DNA of 64,000 nucleotides, from assembly GCF_949628265.1 (NCBI RefSeq), contig NC_088790.1:27532545-27596544 (forward strand), in the 5' to 3' direction. The notes under the pieces are model-generated. The model was not told the DNA's origin, did not search any database, and saw only the letters and a list, made by a program, of their open reading frames with translations. Source of the DNA: Cloeon dipterum (taxonomy: Eukaryota > Arthropoda > Insecta > Ephemeroptera > Baetidae). Below are positions 1 to 11,089 of the stretch, in pieces; the first letter of the stretch is position 1, and every line of letters starts with the position of its first letter. The position numbers and the translations under genes were made by a program.

Positions 1-101
1 GAGTATGGTTCCTGCGAAATTTCGAAGGGGAAATAAATAAAAAAATCTTTCCTCGAGCGCACCAAATGAAGATGTAATGAGAGGAATTTCTCTGTTCACA
101 G

Positions 102-422
102 ATCTCGAAAGTGACAATCATCGCGTGCGTCTTGGTGGTGCTGGCGTCGATGAGTACGACGCCGGTGATGTCCTCTTACGTTCCCAAACATCCGTGGTGG
201 TACTATTTGGGGCCCCAGACCGACACACCACCCGCCACCTCAACCTCAACCTCAAACAACAACGGCAACGGCGGACTTGGAGACCGCGACCAGTTCTTCA
301 CGCCGGTCCAGACCATCAGCTTCAGATACTACAACAATGTGCCCATCGAAGGACCCGGCCAGCCGTGCATCGGATGCGTTTACAGGCTCACCAGCAACGG
401 GTTTGTCATGGTCAGGCCTTGA
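102..422 (+). CDS. Small secreted protein, array copy 1 (exon 2 only; exon 1 left of window)
   Basis: Exon 2 follows a splice acceptor (ttcacag, ending at 101) and opens in phase 0 with ISKVTIIACVLVV, the hydrophobic core of a signal peptide. By analogy with copies 2-6 the initiator Met sits alone in an upstream exon outside the window, giving about 107 aa. After the signal sequence come a W/Y-rich stretch, a Thr/Ser/Asn linker, and a conserved C-terminal block with VPIEGPGQPC and CIGCVYR (a CxxC pair) ending NGFVMVRP. AATAAA is at 521-526. I recognise no family; secretion is inferred from the leader. The gene is complete at its 3' end. Confidence 0.8.
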   Translation: MSKVTIIACVLVVLASMSTTPVMSSYVPKHPWWYYLGPQTDTPPATSTSTSNNNGNGGLGDRDQFFTPVQTISFRYYNNVPIEGPGQPCIGCVYRLTSNGFVMVRP

Positions 423-834
423 AGAGTGCAGAGAAGAGGAAATTTCTGAACTGATTTTGATAAAAATGGATATTTGACATTCTTGTTTATTTTTGCTAGT
501 CAAATACAATTAAATACACCAATAAAAAGATTTTTAAATTAAAAATGCAGAGTTTTTATTTACTATGATAATTGCACAAACGTTAATTGCATTCTCACAA
601 ATGTTTCTGCAAACAAAAATGCACAAGTAAAATAAAATTTGTTAAAATGACTTGCTCTCATATTTATTATAATGTTTTAATTACGTTTGAAACAAGCCAG
701 GATGATGGTCTAGAGGTAATTCAACTATTGCGCCATCCACTTAAAACGTTTTTCGTTGGATTTTTCCCTGAACCTGCGCGCCTTCTGCTGCTAACTGAAA
801 GGAGAAGGGACCAGTTTTGCAGCGTGAACGTTAA

Positions 835-871
835 TATAAAAATATCTGTTGCCACCTGAATTGGCTCATTC
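835..871 (+). promoter_or_regulatory. Core promoter of array copy 2 (TATA box + initiator)
   Basis: TATAAAAATA at 835-844 is followed 33 bp later by an arthropod initiator TCATTC (866-871, +1 near 868). The same arrangement and neighbouring bases precede copies 3-6. Exon 1 would run from about 868 to 966. Confidence 0.7.
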
Positions 872-963
872 ATCTTCTGCTCGCGGTTGGATCAGCTTTT
901 AACTTGCTGGTCTTAAAATATCTTGACGACCTTCATCCTCGTTGAAAAAACAAAAGCGAAAAT

Positions 964-2111
964 ATGGTGAGTGAAAGTTACTCAGTTTTATTATTTTATT
1001 TTTTATATTAACTATTTTCCAGTAATTTCTTGTTTAATATAGTGGTTAAAGGTAAAATCCAATTATACCAGTTCTTAAAGAGGAATGATACTGGAAAAGC
1101 CTGGAAAATGCTTGTTGCCAATGCATAAACTCATCCCCTAGGATTCAGTTAAAGCCTAAATTGGTCTAAGAAGCACTGTAATTTTTTGAGAAAATTGGCT
1201 GGAAAGTTAGCGTGCTTTTCAAATGTTAATTGCTATCTCCTTACTTGAAATCCGATTTAATTTCAAAACCAAGAGTTTCCCCAATAAGTGGCATACACAA
1301 TTGGACAGATCTCGACGAGAGGAATCGGAATATGCCAAGAAAATATGTTCAAGCACTCCAAATTTTGGAGAAAATTGGCAAAATTTGAATTTTTATTGTA
1401 GGAAGGTCTGCATTTTTTATTATTGCAAATTGTTGAACAAATTGTTTATCGGTCAATTGTTTAAGGCATCCAACAATTTAAATAATTTTCAATTGTTGCC
1501 CAGTATCATTCCACTTTAAATATTCAAGCAAACAGCTAAAGCGATTTTTTTTATTTGTAAGGTAAAAAATCATACTTAAAAAGTCAGAGCTGTCCATCTT
1601 ACATTATTTTAGTAAATTAGTAAATTTTTCTTATTTAAATAGTTACATAACCACTCTTTGGCGAAGTTGTTCGAGCCTCAACGAGCCTCAATAACCTCGC
1701 ACTCGAGCATGATTCCTGCGAAATTTTGAAGGGGAAATCCCAAACTTTTCCCGAGCGCACCAATTATTATAATAGATTTTGATACACACATAGATCTCGA
1801 AAGTGGCAGTCATCGCGTGCGTCTTGGTTGTGCTGGCGTCGATGAGTTCGGCGCAGTTTTACGCTGGCAAAAGGCAATGGTTTGACACGTTCGGGCCCCA
1901 GACCGACCAACCACCAGCCACCTCAACCTCAACCACAACCACAAACACCTCAAACAACAACGGTCTCCGACTTGGAGTCCCGTTCCTCACGCCCGTCGAT
2001 TCCATCAGCTTCAAGAAGTACAACAATGTGCCCATCGAGGGACCCGGCATGCCGTGCATCGGATGCGTTTACAGGCTCACCAGCAACGGCTTTGTCATGG
2101 TCAGGCCTTGA
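964..2111 (+). CDS. Small secreted protein, array copy 2
   Basis: Coding exons are 964-966 (the ATG alone) and 1794-2111, joined across an intron with a gtgagt donor at 967 and a cacatag acceptor ending at 1793; phase 0. The product is about 106 aa: signal peptide ISKVAVIACVLVVLASMSSA, then QFYAGKRQW, a Thr/Asn-rich linker, and the family tail (KKYNNVPIEGPGMPC, CIGCVYR, NGFVMVRP). The start was chosen because all five complete copies share ATG immediately followed by a strong donor, and no in-frame ATG begins exon 2. The intron holds a family B MITE (1075-1519). AATAAA is at 2200-2205. Function unknown; a secreted or extracellular role is inferred. Confidence 0.83.
1075..1519 (+). mobile_element. 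MITE family B, copy B1 (TTAA target) in intron of copy 2
   Basis: TTAA duplications at 1075-1078 and 1516-1519 enclose a 437-bp element whose ends are inverted (AGAGGAATGATACTGG and its near complement). TTAA targets suggest a piggyBac-type nonautonomous element; that class is inferred from the target site only. Confidence 0.8.
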
Positions 2112-2239
2112 AGAGTGCAGAGAAGAGGAAATTTCTGAACTGATTTTGATAAAAATGGATATTTGACATTCTTGTTTATTTTTGCTTGTCAAATACAATA
2201 ATAAAAAGATTTTTAAATTTAAAACGTACGAGTTTTTGT

Positions 2240-3340
2240 ATCATATATTAATTATGAACAAACGTTTTTGCAATAATAAATACACAAGAGAAATATTATT
2301 TGTTAATAATGACTTGTAAAACTCGTCATAAATTGCAACATACTTTGTAAAAAGATTAAAATCTTTTGAACCTGATAAAAAATGACATTTGGAACTGGAA
2401 AAAATTGCAAAGCTCAAAGAGGAAATTTAATACCATTGCTTTTGATGCCCGACGGAAATCAATGCAGTTTTGCACATCATTTCACAAGCATTTTCCGCTT
2501 CTTTGGGGCAGAAATTTAGTCTTGCGCAAATATTTTTTAAATACTAAAGTTTCATTTACACAAAAATTGAGTCATCTGCAGAAAATTTAAATACATATAA
2601 TTCATAGTAGAGCTAGGAAGTGAGATAATTAAAATTGTTGCGACGTATTTATCGTCACTTACGCAGCTGATTAATTAATTAGTTGAATAATATATGTATT
2701 ATTCCCATGTCGTTTGACTCTCTTCGGCCTGATCTGCCCCAACGCGCGCCTGCAGACGAAACTGATTCTATTTCCCTTTCCAAACTCAAAGAATAAAAAT
2801 GAACGGAAAAAAATCGAAATTAAAATTTCTATTGGGCTTCCAAAGACTAATGAATCATAACACACAAAAAATGAAATTTTTAAGACAGAAACGTTCTAGT
2901 ACGTTAATGAAAACAAGGCTTTTACATTCAATCAATTTTTATCAAAATTTTACGCACCACGCATTTCGTGTTTTGTCCCTATTGACATATTTATACATCA
3001 GATTAAATATCTTAAATATATACTGGATTGTCCTGTTTCATTGACCTCATTCACTGCAGATTCTATTTATGATATAGAGCAACCTGATTAGAAAAGCGTC
3101 TCAAATTATCGATTTAAAAATTTTTACTCGTCCCTTTGTGTTCCAGTGTGCGCACGATTAAAAATCCATGCAGTTATTTGCCCTTGGACTAGTGACACCA
3201 ACAGCGTGGTTAGGGTTGACCCACAAAGAGACTCTCCTGCCATTTGAAATCCCATAACAGTAATAATTAAATGCTCTCGATTATATTATACTGTGTTAAT
3301 TCCATTAAACAGGCATAGATGATGGTCCAGATGTAATTGA
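2240..3340 (+). repeat. Array spacer between copies 2 and 3: conserved downstream and upstream blocks
   Basis: No gene seen. The spacer repeats blocks found after other copies (an AAACGTTT...GCAATAATAAATACACAAG-like block near 2260-2300, another near 2390-2520) and the upstream block (near 3080-3340) that precedes other copies. The unit of duplication was therefore gene plus flanks, roughly 2.5-3 kb. Confidence 0.65.
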
Positions 3341-3389
3341 ACTATTGCAACACCCACACAAAACTCCCTTCTTTCCTGGGAGGCCTGTC

Positions 3390-3835
3390 ATGCGTTCGCC
3401 GGGACGCCCGGGACTCCCGGAATTTCGGATGTTCCCGGTGTCAGCAGGAGCCAAATTTTTAGAGGGAGCTACGGTCTACGATTCAGGATTGGAGCGGGAA
3501 AGTGTTGTTGGAGCGAATTTCCCGAATTTCATATTCACAACTCACTTTTAATTTTTCAGAAACGATACATTCTAAATAACTGTTAGGAATTTTTGTATAT
3601 GTCAGACATTTTAGACGGTTTGATAATTTTATTAACTGTCCGTGCCTAAGTCCAATTAGCGGAGTTTTCATTTATGTTTTATCATCACTTTACTTAAAAT
3701 TTCACAGAATTATCTTTCATTGACACGTGGGTTGTCCACTCTGATTCTCGATCGCAACTTCATAATCGTGAATAAAATACAGTGTTTACGATTTGTTTTA
3801 GTAATCTCTGATATAATCTCACTAATACAAAAATC
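3390..3835. other. Insertion of about 445 bp upstream of copy 3 promoter
   Basis: Copies 4 and 5 have the stretch 'ggcctgtc' or its equivalent running almost directly into 'aatttcctccgcgcgtc'. In copy 3 these halves are separated by about 445 bp of unrelated sequence that starts with a GC-rich part (ccgggacgcccgggactccc). I see no clear terminal repeats. Confidence 0.55.
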
Positions 3836-3894
3836 AATTTCCTCCGCACGTTCGTCAAATTTTTCGATTGATTATTCCCTGAACCTGCGCTATT

Positions 3895-3913
3895 GCTGCT
3901 GCTGCTGCTGCTG
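3895..3913. repeat. (GCT)n microsatellite
   Basis: Six tandem GCT units about 35 bp upstream of the TATA box of copy 3. Other copies have one or two CTG units at the same place, so this is a local expansion. Confidence 0.85.
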
Positions 3914-3947
3914 AAAGGAGGGACAATAATTAGTTTTTGAACGATAG

Positions 3948-3982
3948 TATAAATATCTGTTGCCGCTCCAATTCACTCATTC
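3948..3982 (+). promoter_or_regulatory. Core promoter of array copy 3
   Basis: TATAAATA at 3948-3955 and initiator TCATTC at 3977-3982, 31 bp apart; same layout as the other copies. Confidence 0.7.
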
Positions 3983-4071
3983 GTCTCCTGCTCGCCGTTG
4001 CATCAGCTCAAAACTTGCTGCACCTGAAATTTCTTGACGACCTTCCTCTTTGAAAAAACAAAAACGAAAAT

Positions 4072-4979
4072 ATGGTAAGAGAAAAGGTTTCTCACTCTCA
4101 TTATTTCATTTTTATCTTTTATTATTCAAAAGCGGCTTTAGACACAAATAATTTCTGGCGTTTCAATAAAAGACCTCGGTGCGGGGAGACGAAATTATGG
4201 CCACATTAGGCCCAAGCTCATCTGCGGCCACTCGGACCCCATTTTATCCACTCGGCGGTGTTATTGGGACCACGGATTGTTCTGAGCAGTGGTTAAAAAA
4301 CTATTTTCCAGTAATTCGTCTTTTAATATAGTGGATGAGTTAAAATATATAAAACTGTACTCTCCAGTTTTTATTTTCAGGTCAAGAAAAAAATATCGTT
4401 AAATTTTTTACTAGCAAACCAATGTTACGATTTGTATCAATTTAAAAACAGCTTTTATTATTAAGGTGAAAAATACGAAAAATACATACCTAAAAGTCAC
4501 AGCTGGAGCGTCAATTATTATTTTAGTAAATTTACAAACTTCCCTATTTTACATAACCACCCTTTGGCAGAGTTGTTCAAGCCTAAATGAGCCTCAAAAT
4601 CCTTTTCACTTAAATGCATATCGTGCTTTTTACGAAATTTGAAGTGGAAATCTTATCCACACAGATCTCGAAAGTTACAATCGTCGCGTGCGTCTTGGTT
4701 GTGCTGGCGTCGATGAGTGCGGCGCATAATTACGACGTTAAAAGGCCCTGGTACGTCAAGATGGGGCGCCAGACCGACGCACCACCCGCCACCTCAACCT
4801 CAAATACCTCAAACAATAACGGCAACGGCGGACTTGGAGACCGCAACCCGTTCCTCACGCCCGTCGAGTCCGTCAGCTTCAAGAACTGCAACAGTGTGCC
4901 CATCGAGGGACCTGGCACGCCGTGCGTCGGATGCGTTTACAGGCTCACCAGCAACGGGTTTGTCAAGGTCATGGTTTGA
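4072..4979 (+). CDS. Small secreted protein, array copy 3 (divergent)
   Basis: Exons 4072-4074 (ATG) and 4665-4979; donor gtaaga at 4075, acceptor ccacacag ending 4664; about 105 aa. Signal peptide ISKVTIVACVLVVLASMSAA, then HNYDVKRPWYVKMG, Thr/Asn linker and the family tail. It differs from the others where they agree: KNCNSVPIEG replaces RYYNNVPIEG, adding a third cysteine, and the end reads KVMV instead of VMVRP. The 3' flank also departs from the other copies and I see no AATAAA soon after the stop. The frame is intact, so I call it a divergent gene and not a pseudogene. Function unknown. Confidence 0.78.
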
Positions 4980-6600
4980 AGAGTAAGAAGAGGATGTTTC
5001 CTAACATTTTATAGTCCGAACTTATTTGGTTAAAAATGGTTGTTTAATATTCTTGCATGCATTTGGTCTTTGGAGCTTGCCTCATGAATATTAGGACCTA
5101 CTGGATGACGTCGAAACTATAGTCGAGATTAAAAACGACAATTTTTGCAACGAGGATGAAGCCTGGTTTAATTTATTGCCATTATAAAATAATCTTTGTT
5201 GATAAATTGCAAAATCTGCGACAAGCTTGGTAAAAAAATATTAATTAAAATCTTGACACTTGATTAATGCCAATATGGTACTGGAAAAAATTTCATAAAG
5301 CACAAGGAAAATTTTATTGCATTTGACTCCCATCAAAATTCAATGCATTCCTTGCAAATAGCTCTTCCGCTTCTATAAAGGGTCAGAAATTTGGTCTTGC
5401 GTAAATATTTGTTAAATACAAAAGTTATATTAAAACTAAAAAAATAAGTCACTCTGCAAAAAAAGAAAAATTCATAAATTACAGTAATTTTGTGCTGCAA
5501 ATAAATGACAGAAGAGGAAGGAATTGTGGAGATGTATTTATCATCACTTATGCAGCCGATTTACAAAATTATTTCACATATATCTTACGTCTCTTTCTAT
5601 TCCCCAAAGTGCTACGCCACTACCCCAAAATTATGCTAAAAATTATTTAGTTGGCAAACTAATGAAATCTCACGACCCATTCATGTAGCTATTTTAGTTT
5701 ATTTTCTCATTGAATCTTATATATAAGTGCAAGTATATACAGTACATTCAAGGAAGAGGTTTTGACCGCGGATTCCTCAACCATCAGTCCTTTAGGACAA
5801 AATATGTACATAAAATAATAGGAATGATATATTAATGCTTCTAAGAACTAAACAATAAAGATTAAAATTAATCTAAAATGGAATCTGGTCTTTAATTACA
5901 AGCTTAATTTAATGGAGTGAATTATAGAGGACTAGTAAGACGTGTTAATTTTAATTTATTTAAATTTTCTTTTTAAAATTCCACTCATTACTGCTCACCT
6001 TTGATAAATTCCAGTAAGACATTATTGAATTAAAAATTATATAATGCATAATTATTGCACAATTAGCCAAACCAATTCCATATCCCTTTCTAACTCAAAG
6101 AAAAAAGGAACTGAAAAATTGTAATTAAAAATTCTATTGGACTTCCAAAGACCATTAAAACTAAAAAATATTGAAATTGTTCAGACGGAAATGTTCTAGA
6201 ACGTTATTGAAAAACATTGCTTTTCTATTTATTCGGTTTTTATCATGTTTTTTCCATATTCACATATTTATACATCAGATAAACAACTGAATTTCCCTGT
6301 TTCGTTGACCTCTTTAAGTAATCCAGTGCGCACATTTAAAAAAAAACCAATGCAGTTATTTGCCCTTGGATTGTCGGCAGTGCGGTTAGGGTTTTTCCAC
6401 AAAGAGAATCGCTGTATCTTCGATCCTGTCAATTTAAAAGCCAAAAATATTGCTCTCAAATATATTATAATTGTTGATTACGTTTTAAACAGGCTTGATG
6501 GTCTGGAGGTAATCAAACTATTGTACTACCAAAAAAACTCCCTTCTTTCCTGGGAAACTTGTCCAATTTCCTCCGCGCGTCACATATACTATTATTTCCG
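4980..6600. repeat. Array spacer between copies 3 and 4
   Basis: No gene seen. Partial copies of the array's spacer blocks are visible near 5280-5420 and 6060-6600. The first 250 bp after the stop of copy 3 do not match the other copies. Confidence 0.55.
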
Positions 6601-6649
6601 ATGGATATGTCCCTGAACCTACTCGCAAGATTGCAGCGATAAACTTTAA

Positions 6650-6683
6650 TATAAATATCGGTTCCGCTCAAAATTGCTCATTC
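6650..6683 (+). promoter_or_regulatory. Core promoter of array copy 4
   Basis: TATAAATA at 6650-6657 and initiator TCATTC at 6678-6683. Confidence 0.7.
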
Positions 6684-6739
6684 GTCTTCTGCTCGCGGTT
6701 TCATCAGCTCTTAAAATAGTTTGACGACCTTCCTTAAAT

Positions 6740-7613
6740 ATGGTAAGTGCGTTTCTTACTTTCAATATTTTATTTTTTTATGTAAAAGATTTGTTGCTTG
6801 GCAAACTATTTTCCAGTAATTTTTAAATTAATAGAATAGTGGTTGAAAGTAGAATACATATAACTATCGTTGAATATTTTTCCAGCAAATTTATAACAAT
6901 ATTTTTGTTTTGGAAATTCTCTAGTTGCGTTTATTTCAATTTATTAACATGTGAATATTCAAGCTAAAGCTAAAAACCGAAGCGATTTTCCTCAATTTAA
7001 TAAACAGCATGTTTTCTTAGGTGAAATATCATACTTTAAAGGTCACAGCTGTACATTTATTATTATTTTAAGATTTTTTCCAATTTACATAACTTTTTCT
7101 TCATCTTTGGCTGCAAAAATAGTTACGTAACCGCCCTTTGTCCTTTGTCAAAGTTGTTCGAGCCTAAAAGAGCCTAAAAAACTCCTTGCTTGAATATATG
7201 CTTCCTGGAAAATCCCAAAAAATCTTTTCCAAATGAAGATTTAATGAGAGAAATTTCTCTGCATACAGATCTCGAAAGTGACAATCGTCGCGTGCGTCTT
7301 TGTGGTGCTGGCGTCTATGAGTACGACGCCGGTGATGTCCTCTTTCACTGGCGGATGGCCGTGGAACGACATGACTACTGGGCCCCGGACCAACACACCA
7401 GTCACGACACCCGCCACCTCAACCTCGACCTCAACCTCAACCTCAAACAACAACGCCACCGGCGGACTTGGAGACCGCAAGCCGTTCCTCACGCCCGTCG
7501 GTTCCGTCAGCTTCAGGTTCTACAACAATGTGCCCATCGAGGGACCCGGCATGCCGTGCGTCGGATGCGTTTACAGGCTCACCAGCAACGGGTTTGTCAT
7601 GGTCAGGCCTTGA
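6740..7613 (+). CDS. Small secreted protein, array copy 4
   Basis: Exons 6740-6742 (ATG) and 7269-7613; donor gtaagt at 6743, acceptor catacag ending 7268; about 115 aa, the longest copy. Signal peptide core VTIVACVFVVLASMS, then TTPVMSSFTGGWPWNDM, a longer Thr/Ser linker with repeated TS pairs, and the tail FYNNVPIEGPGMPC, CVGCVYR, NGFVMVRP. AATAAA is at 7690-7695. The leader and TTPVMSS segment are closest to copy 1. Function unknown; secretion inferred. Confidence 0.83.
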
Positions 7614-8198
7614 AGAGGGCAGAAAAGAGGAAATTTCCTATCCTAACATTTTATAATATGAAATTACTAATTAAAACGAATATTATTTAAATAAATACGA
7701 GTTTTTATACATAATAATGACACAAAGGTTTATTGCATTCTCACAAACGTTCCTGCAAACAAAAATATACAAGAAAAATAAAATTTGTTAATGACTTGCA
7801 AACCTCACCATATAAATTGCAACATCTGCAACATACGTTGTTAAAAAAATATTGAAATCTTGAACCATAGGAACTGGAAAAAATTGGAAAGCACAAAAAG
7901 GAAGGAAATGCCATTGCTTTTGACGCCCGACGGAAATCAATGCAGTTTTGCACATAATTTCACAAGCATTTTCCACTACTTTGGGGCAGAAATTTGGTAT
8001 ATTGCTCAAATATTTTTTAAATACAAAAAGTTATATTTACACAAGAATTAAGTCATCCGCAGAAAATTTAAATACATAGAAAATATAGTGCTGTTAATAA
8101 ATGACAGAAGAGCTAGGAAGCGAGATGATTACCATTGTGGACACGTATTTATAGTATTTATCATCACTTACGCAGCCGATTAACTCATTAATATATAA

Positions 8199-8344
8199 TA
8201 TCGTCCTGGTCCCGGCAAAATTGGGCAACGTTCAACAAACACCCAAATTTTCATTGTCGAATTGATTGTTGGCCTTTTCTTGCAACAAGGAAATTCGCGT
8301 TTGGTTGTTGAAAGTTACGCAATTTTGCCGGGACCAGGACGATA
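8199..8344. mobile_element. Short TA-flanked inverted-repeat element (mariner-like MITE)
   Basis: TA at 8199-8200 and 8343-8344 encloses about 142 bp with long inverted ends starting TCGTCCTGGTCCCGGCAAAA. The matching spacer near 2680-2710 lacks the element and serves as an empty site. A Tc1/mariner-type origin is inferred from the TA target. Confidence 0.75.
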
Positions 8345-8533
8345 CGTATTATTCCTATGTCTGGTCTGATCTGCCCCAGCTCGCGCGTGCAGACGAAACT
8401 GATTCTTTTCCCTTTCCGCAAACTCAATAAATAGAAAGGAACGGAAAAATTGAAATTAAAATTTTTAATGGGCTTTCAAAAAATAATTAATTAAAGCACA
8501 AAACATTATTGGAATTGTTAAGACGGAAACGTT

Positions 8534-8684
8534 AATTTTATTTCTTTATTAGTATTACACAGCGGTACAAAAATAATCGAAGCTCCTCCATTTCTGTCCG
8601 CGCATTTACAAATTAGTCTTATACAACAAAATTTCAATAACAATATATACATACAAGAAACATAGTGTAAACATTTCGTGTGTT
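8534..8684. other. Insertion of about 150 bp in array spacer
   Basis: The spacer near 2880-2910 reads 'aaacgttctag'. Here the same words are split by 151 bp, with GTT on both sides of the break, which may be a 3-bp target duplication. I see no inverted ends and cannot name the element. Confidence 0.5.
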
Positions 8685-9173
8685 CTAGAGTGCGTTAATG
8701 AAAAGCATGGCTTTTCCATCTTATCAGTTTTTATCAAAATTTTATGCAGAACGCGTTTCGTGTTTTTTCCCGTATTCACATCAGATTAAACATTGAATTT
8801 CCCTGTTTCGTTGACCTCATACACCGCAGATGTTAGAAAAGCGTCTCAAATTATCAATTTGGAAATTTTGACTCGTCTATTTTCGTACTCCAGTGCGCAC
8901 AATTAAAAACCCAAGCAGTTTGCCCTTGGATTGTCGACAGTGTGGTTTGGGGTTACCCACAAAGAGGCTCTCTGTCTCTTCCATCCTGCCATTTTAAAAC
9001 CCATAACAATAAAATGTATACATTTTAAACAGGCATAGAGTAATTCAATTAACCAAAATGAAACGCCTTTCTATCCTAGGAGGCCTGTCAAATTTCCTCC
9101 GCGCGTCACACATTGTTTCCGACGGACTGCTTTTGCCTAAACCTGCGCGCAAGTTTGCAGCGTTGAACGTTAA

Positions 9174-9208
9174 TATAAATATTCGTTGCCGCTCAAATTT
9201 GCTCATTC
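9174..9208 (+). promoter_or_regulatory. Core promoter of array copy 5
   Basis: TATAAATA at 9174-9181 and initiator TCATTC at 9203-9208. Confidence 0.7.
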
Positions 9209-9290
9209 GTCTTCTGCTCGCGGTTTCATCAGCTTTAAACTTGCTGTTACTTAATATATATCTTGACGAAAGAACAAATAATACGAAAAT

Positions 9291-10587
9291 ATGGTAAGTG
9301 AAGGTTTCTTACTTTCAATATTTTCCATTTTTATTTTTTGAATGACTTGTTGCTTGTTAACAATTTTCCAGTCATTTTTATATATTAATAGAATAGTAGT
9401 TAAAAGTAAATTATAACTATACTCTCTAGTATTAAATTTTAGGTCATTGAAAAATAACTATTGAATGCATTTTTTTCACCTTATATTAACAAAACATTTA
9501 AATAATCAATCTAAAGCTAAAACCGAAGCGATTTTCCTCAATTTAATTAACAACGCATTTTCTTATAGGTGAAATATCATACTTTAAAGTTCACACCTGT
9601 TCATTTATTATTATTTTAAGATTTTTTTTCCAATTGACCAGTTGCATAAACCCTTAGTGTTTGAAGCCGCCAACAGATGGCGCACCACAGACTTTCTTAA
9701 AAAATTTTGTTTTAAGCGGCTTTAAGGCATTTCCGCTGCGATTTCAGACTCAATCTAGCTATTTTGGTTTTTTTTTTAATTAATTTGCTAGTTTTTGACG
9801 TGCTGAAAACCAAAATAGATTCAGCCATTCGCCGTAGAAACGTTGGAAAAGATTTTTTATTTCAAAAAATAGTTTTTTACGATTCTACGGCGATTGGCTG
9901 AACCGATTTTGGTTTTCGGCACGTCAAAAATTAGCAAATTAATTGAAGAATGCACAGAAGCTAGATTGAGTCTGAAATCGCAGCGGAAGTGCCTTAAAAG
10001 CGAAAGTCTACGGTGGCGCCATCTGTTGGCGGCTTCGAACACTTAGGGTTTATGCAACTGGTGAATTTACATATCTTTTTCTTCGTCTGCAAAAATAGTT
10101 ACGTAACCACCTTTTGTCCTTATTTGTCAAAGTTGTTCGAACCTAAAAAACTGCTCACTCTTGAATATGCTTCCTGCGAAATTTTAAAGGTGGGATGAAA
10201 TCCCAAAAAATCTTATCCCGAGCGCACCAAAAAATGAAGATGTAATGAAAGAAATATCTCTGTTCACAGATCTCGAAAGTGACAGTGGTCGCGTGCGTCT
10301 TTGTGGTGCTGGCGTCGATGAGTACGGCGCAGCGTCCGTTGTACAACGGCTACACTGGCGGATGGCCGTGGTTGACTACTGGGCCCCAGACCAACACACC
10401 AACCACCACACCAACCTCAAACAACAACAACAATGGTGGACTTGGAGACGGCAAGCCGTTCCTCATGCCGGTCCAGTCCGTGAGATTCAGATTCTACAAC
10501 AATGTGCCCATCGAGGGACCTGGCATGCCGTGCATCGGATGCGTTTACAAGTACACCAGCAACGGATTTGTGATGGTCAGGCCTTGA
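9291..10587 (+). CDS. Small secreted protein, array copy 5
   Basis: Exons 9291-9293 (ATG) and 10270-10587; donor gtaagt at 9294, acceptor ttcacag ending 10269; about 106 aa. Signal peptide core VTVVACVFVVLASMSTA, then QRPLYNGYTGGWPWLTTG, Thr/Asn linker, and the tail (FYNNVPIEGPGMPC, CIGCVYKYTSNGFVMVRP, with KY in place of the usual RL). The intron is the longest of the array (976 bp) because a family A MITE sits in it (9632-10067). AATAAA is at 10664-10669. Function unknown. Confidence 0.83.
9632..10067. mobile_element. MITE family A, copy A1 in intron of array copy 5
   Basis: AATT duplications at 9632-9635 and 10064-10067 bound a foldback element whose halves are inverted copies of each other. 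Ends read GACCAGTTGCATAAACCC and complement. CTCF-like motifs CCAACAGATGGCGC lie at 9670-9683 (+) and 10016-10029 (-). Confidence 0.85.
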
Positions 10588-10992
10588 AGAGTGCCGAGAA
10601 GAGAAAATTTCCTATCCTAAAATTTTATAATATGAAATTACTAATTAAAACGAATATTATTTAAATAAATACGAGTTTTTATACACAAAGGTTTATTGCA
10701 TTCTCAGAAATGTTCCTGCAAACAAAAATACACAAGAACAAAAACAAAATTTGTTAATGACTTGCTCTCTCATATATATTAAAATGTTTGAATTACGTTT
10801 GAATCAAGCCGTGATTTTGGTCTTGAGGTAATTCAACTATATAGTGCCACCCACTTTTATACTTCCTTCTTTCCTGGGTCGAATTTCCTTCGCGCGTCAC
10901 ATTTTTTATTTTTCAATGGATTTTCCCTGAACCTACTGCGCGCCTGCTGTGCTGAAAGGAGGAGGGGACAAGTTTGCAGCGCTGAACGTTAA

Positions 10993-11027
10993 TATAAATA
11001 TCTGTTTCCGCTCGAATTTGCTCACTC
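10993..11027 (+). promoter_or_regulatory. Core promoter of array copy 6
   Basis: TATAAATA at 10993-11000 and an initiator TCACTC near 11022-11027. Confidence 0.65.
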
Positions 11028-11089
11028 GTCTTCTGCTCGCGGTTTCATCAACTTACAATTTCGCCTTTTGAAAAAACAAAAACGAAAAT

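Noticed and set aside
77..454. Frame overlapping array copy 1 with RTWRPR-type translation, also in copies 4-6
   Set aside because: The alternate frame lacks a signal peptide and changes more between copies than the CxxC frame.
9857..10042. Repeated 61-codon frame (MFEAANRW-type) here and at 30059-30244 and 40069-40254
   Set aside because: It lies wholly within the foldback arms of family A MITEs and recurs only because the element is repeated.
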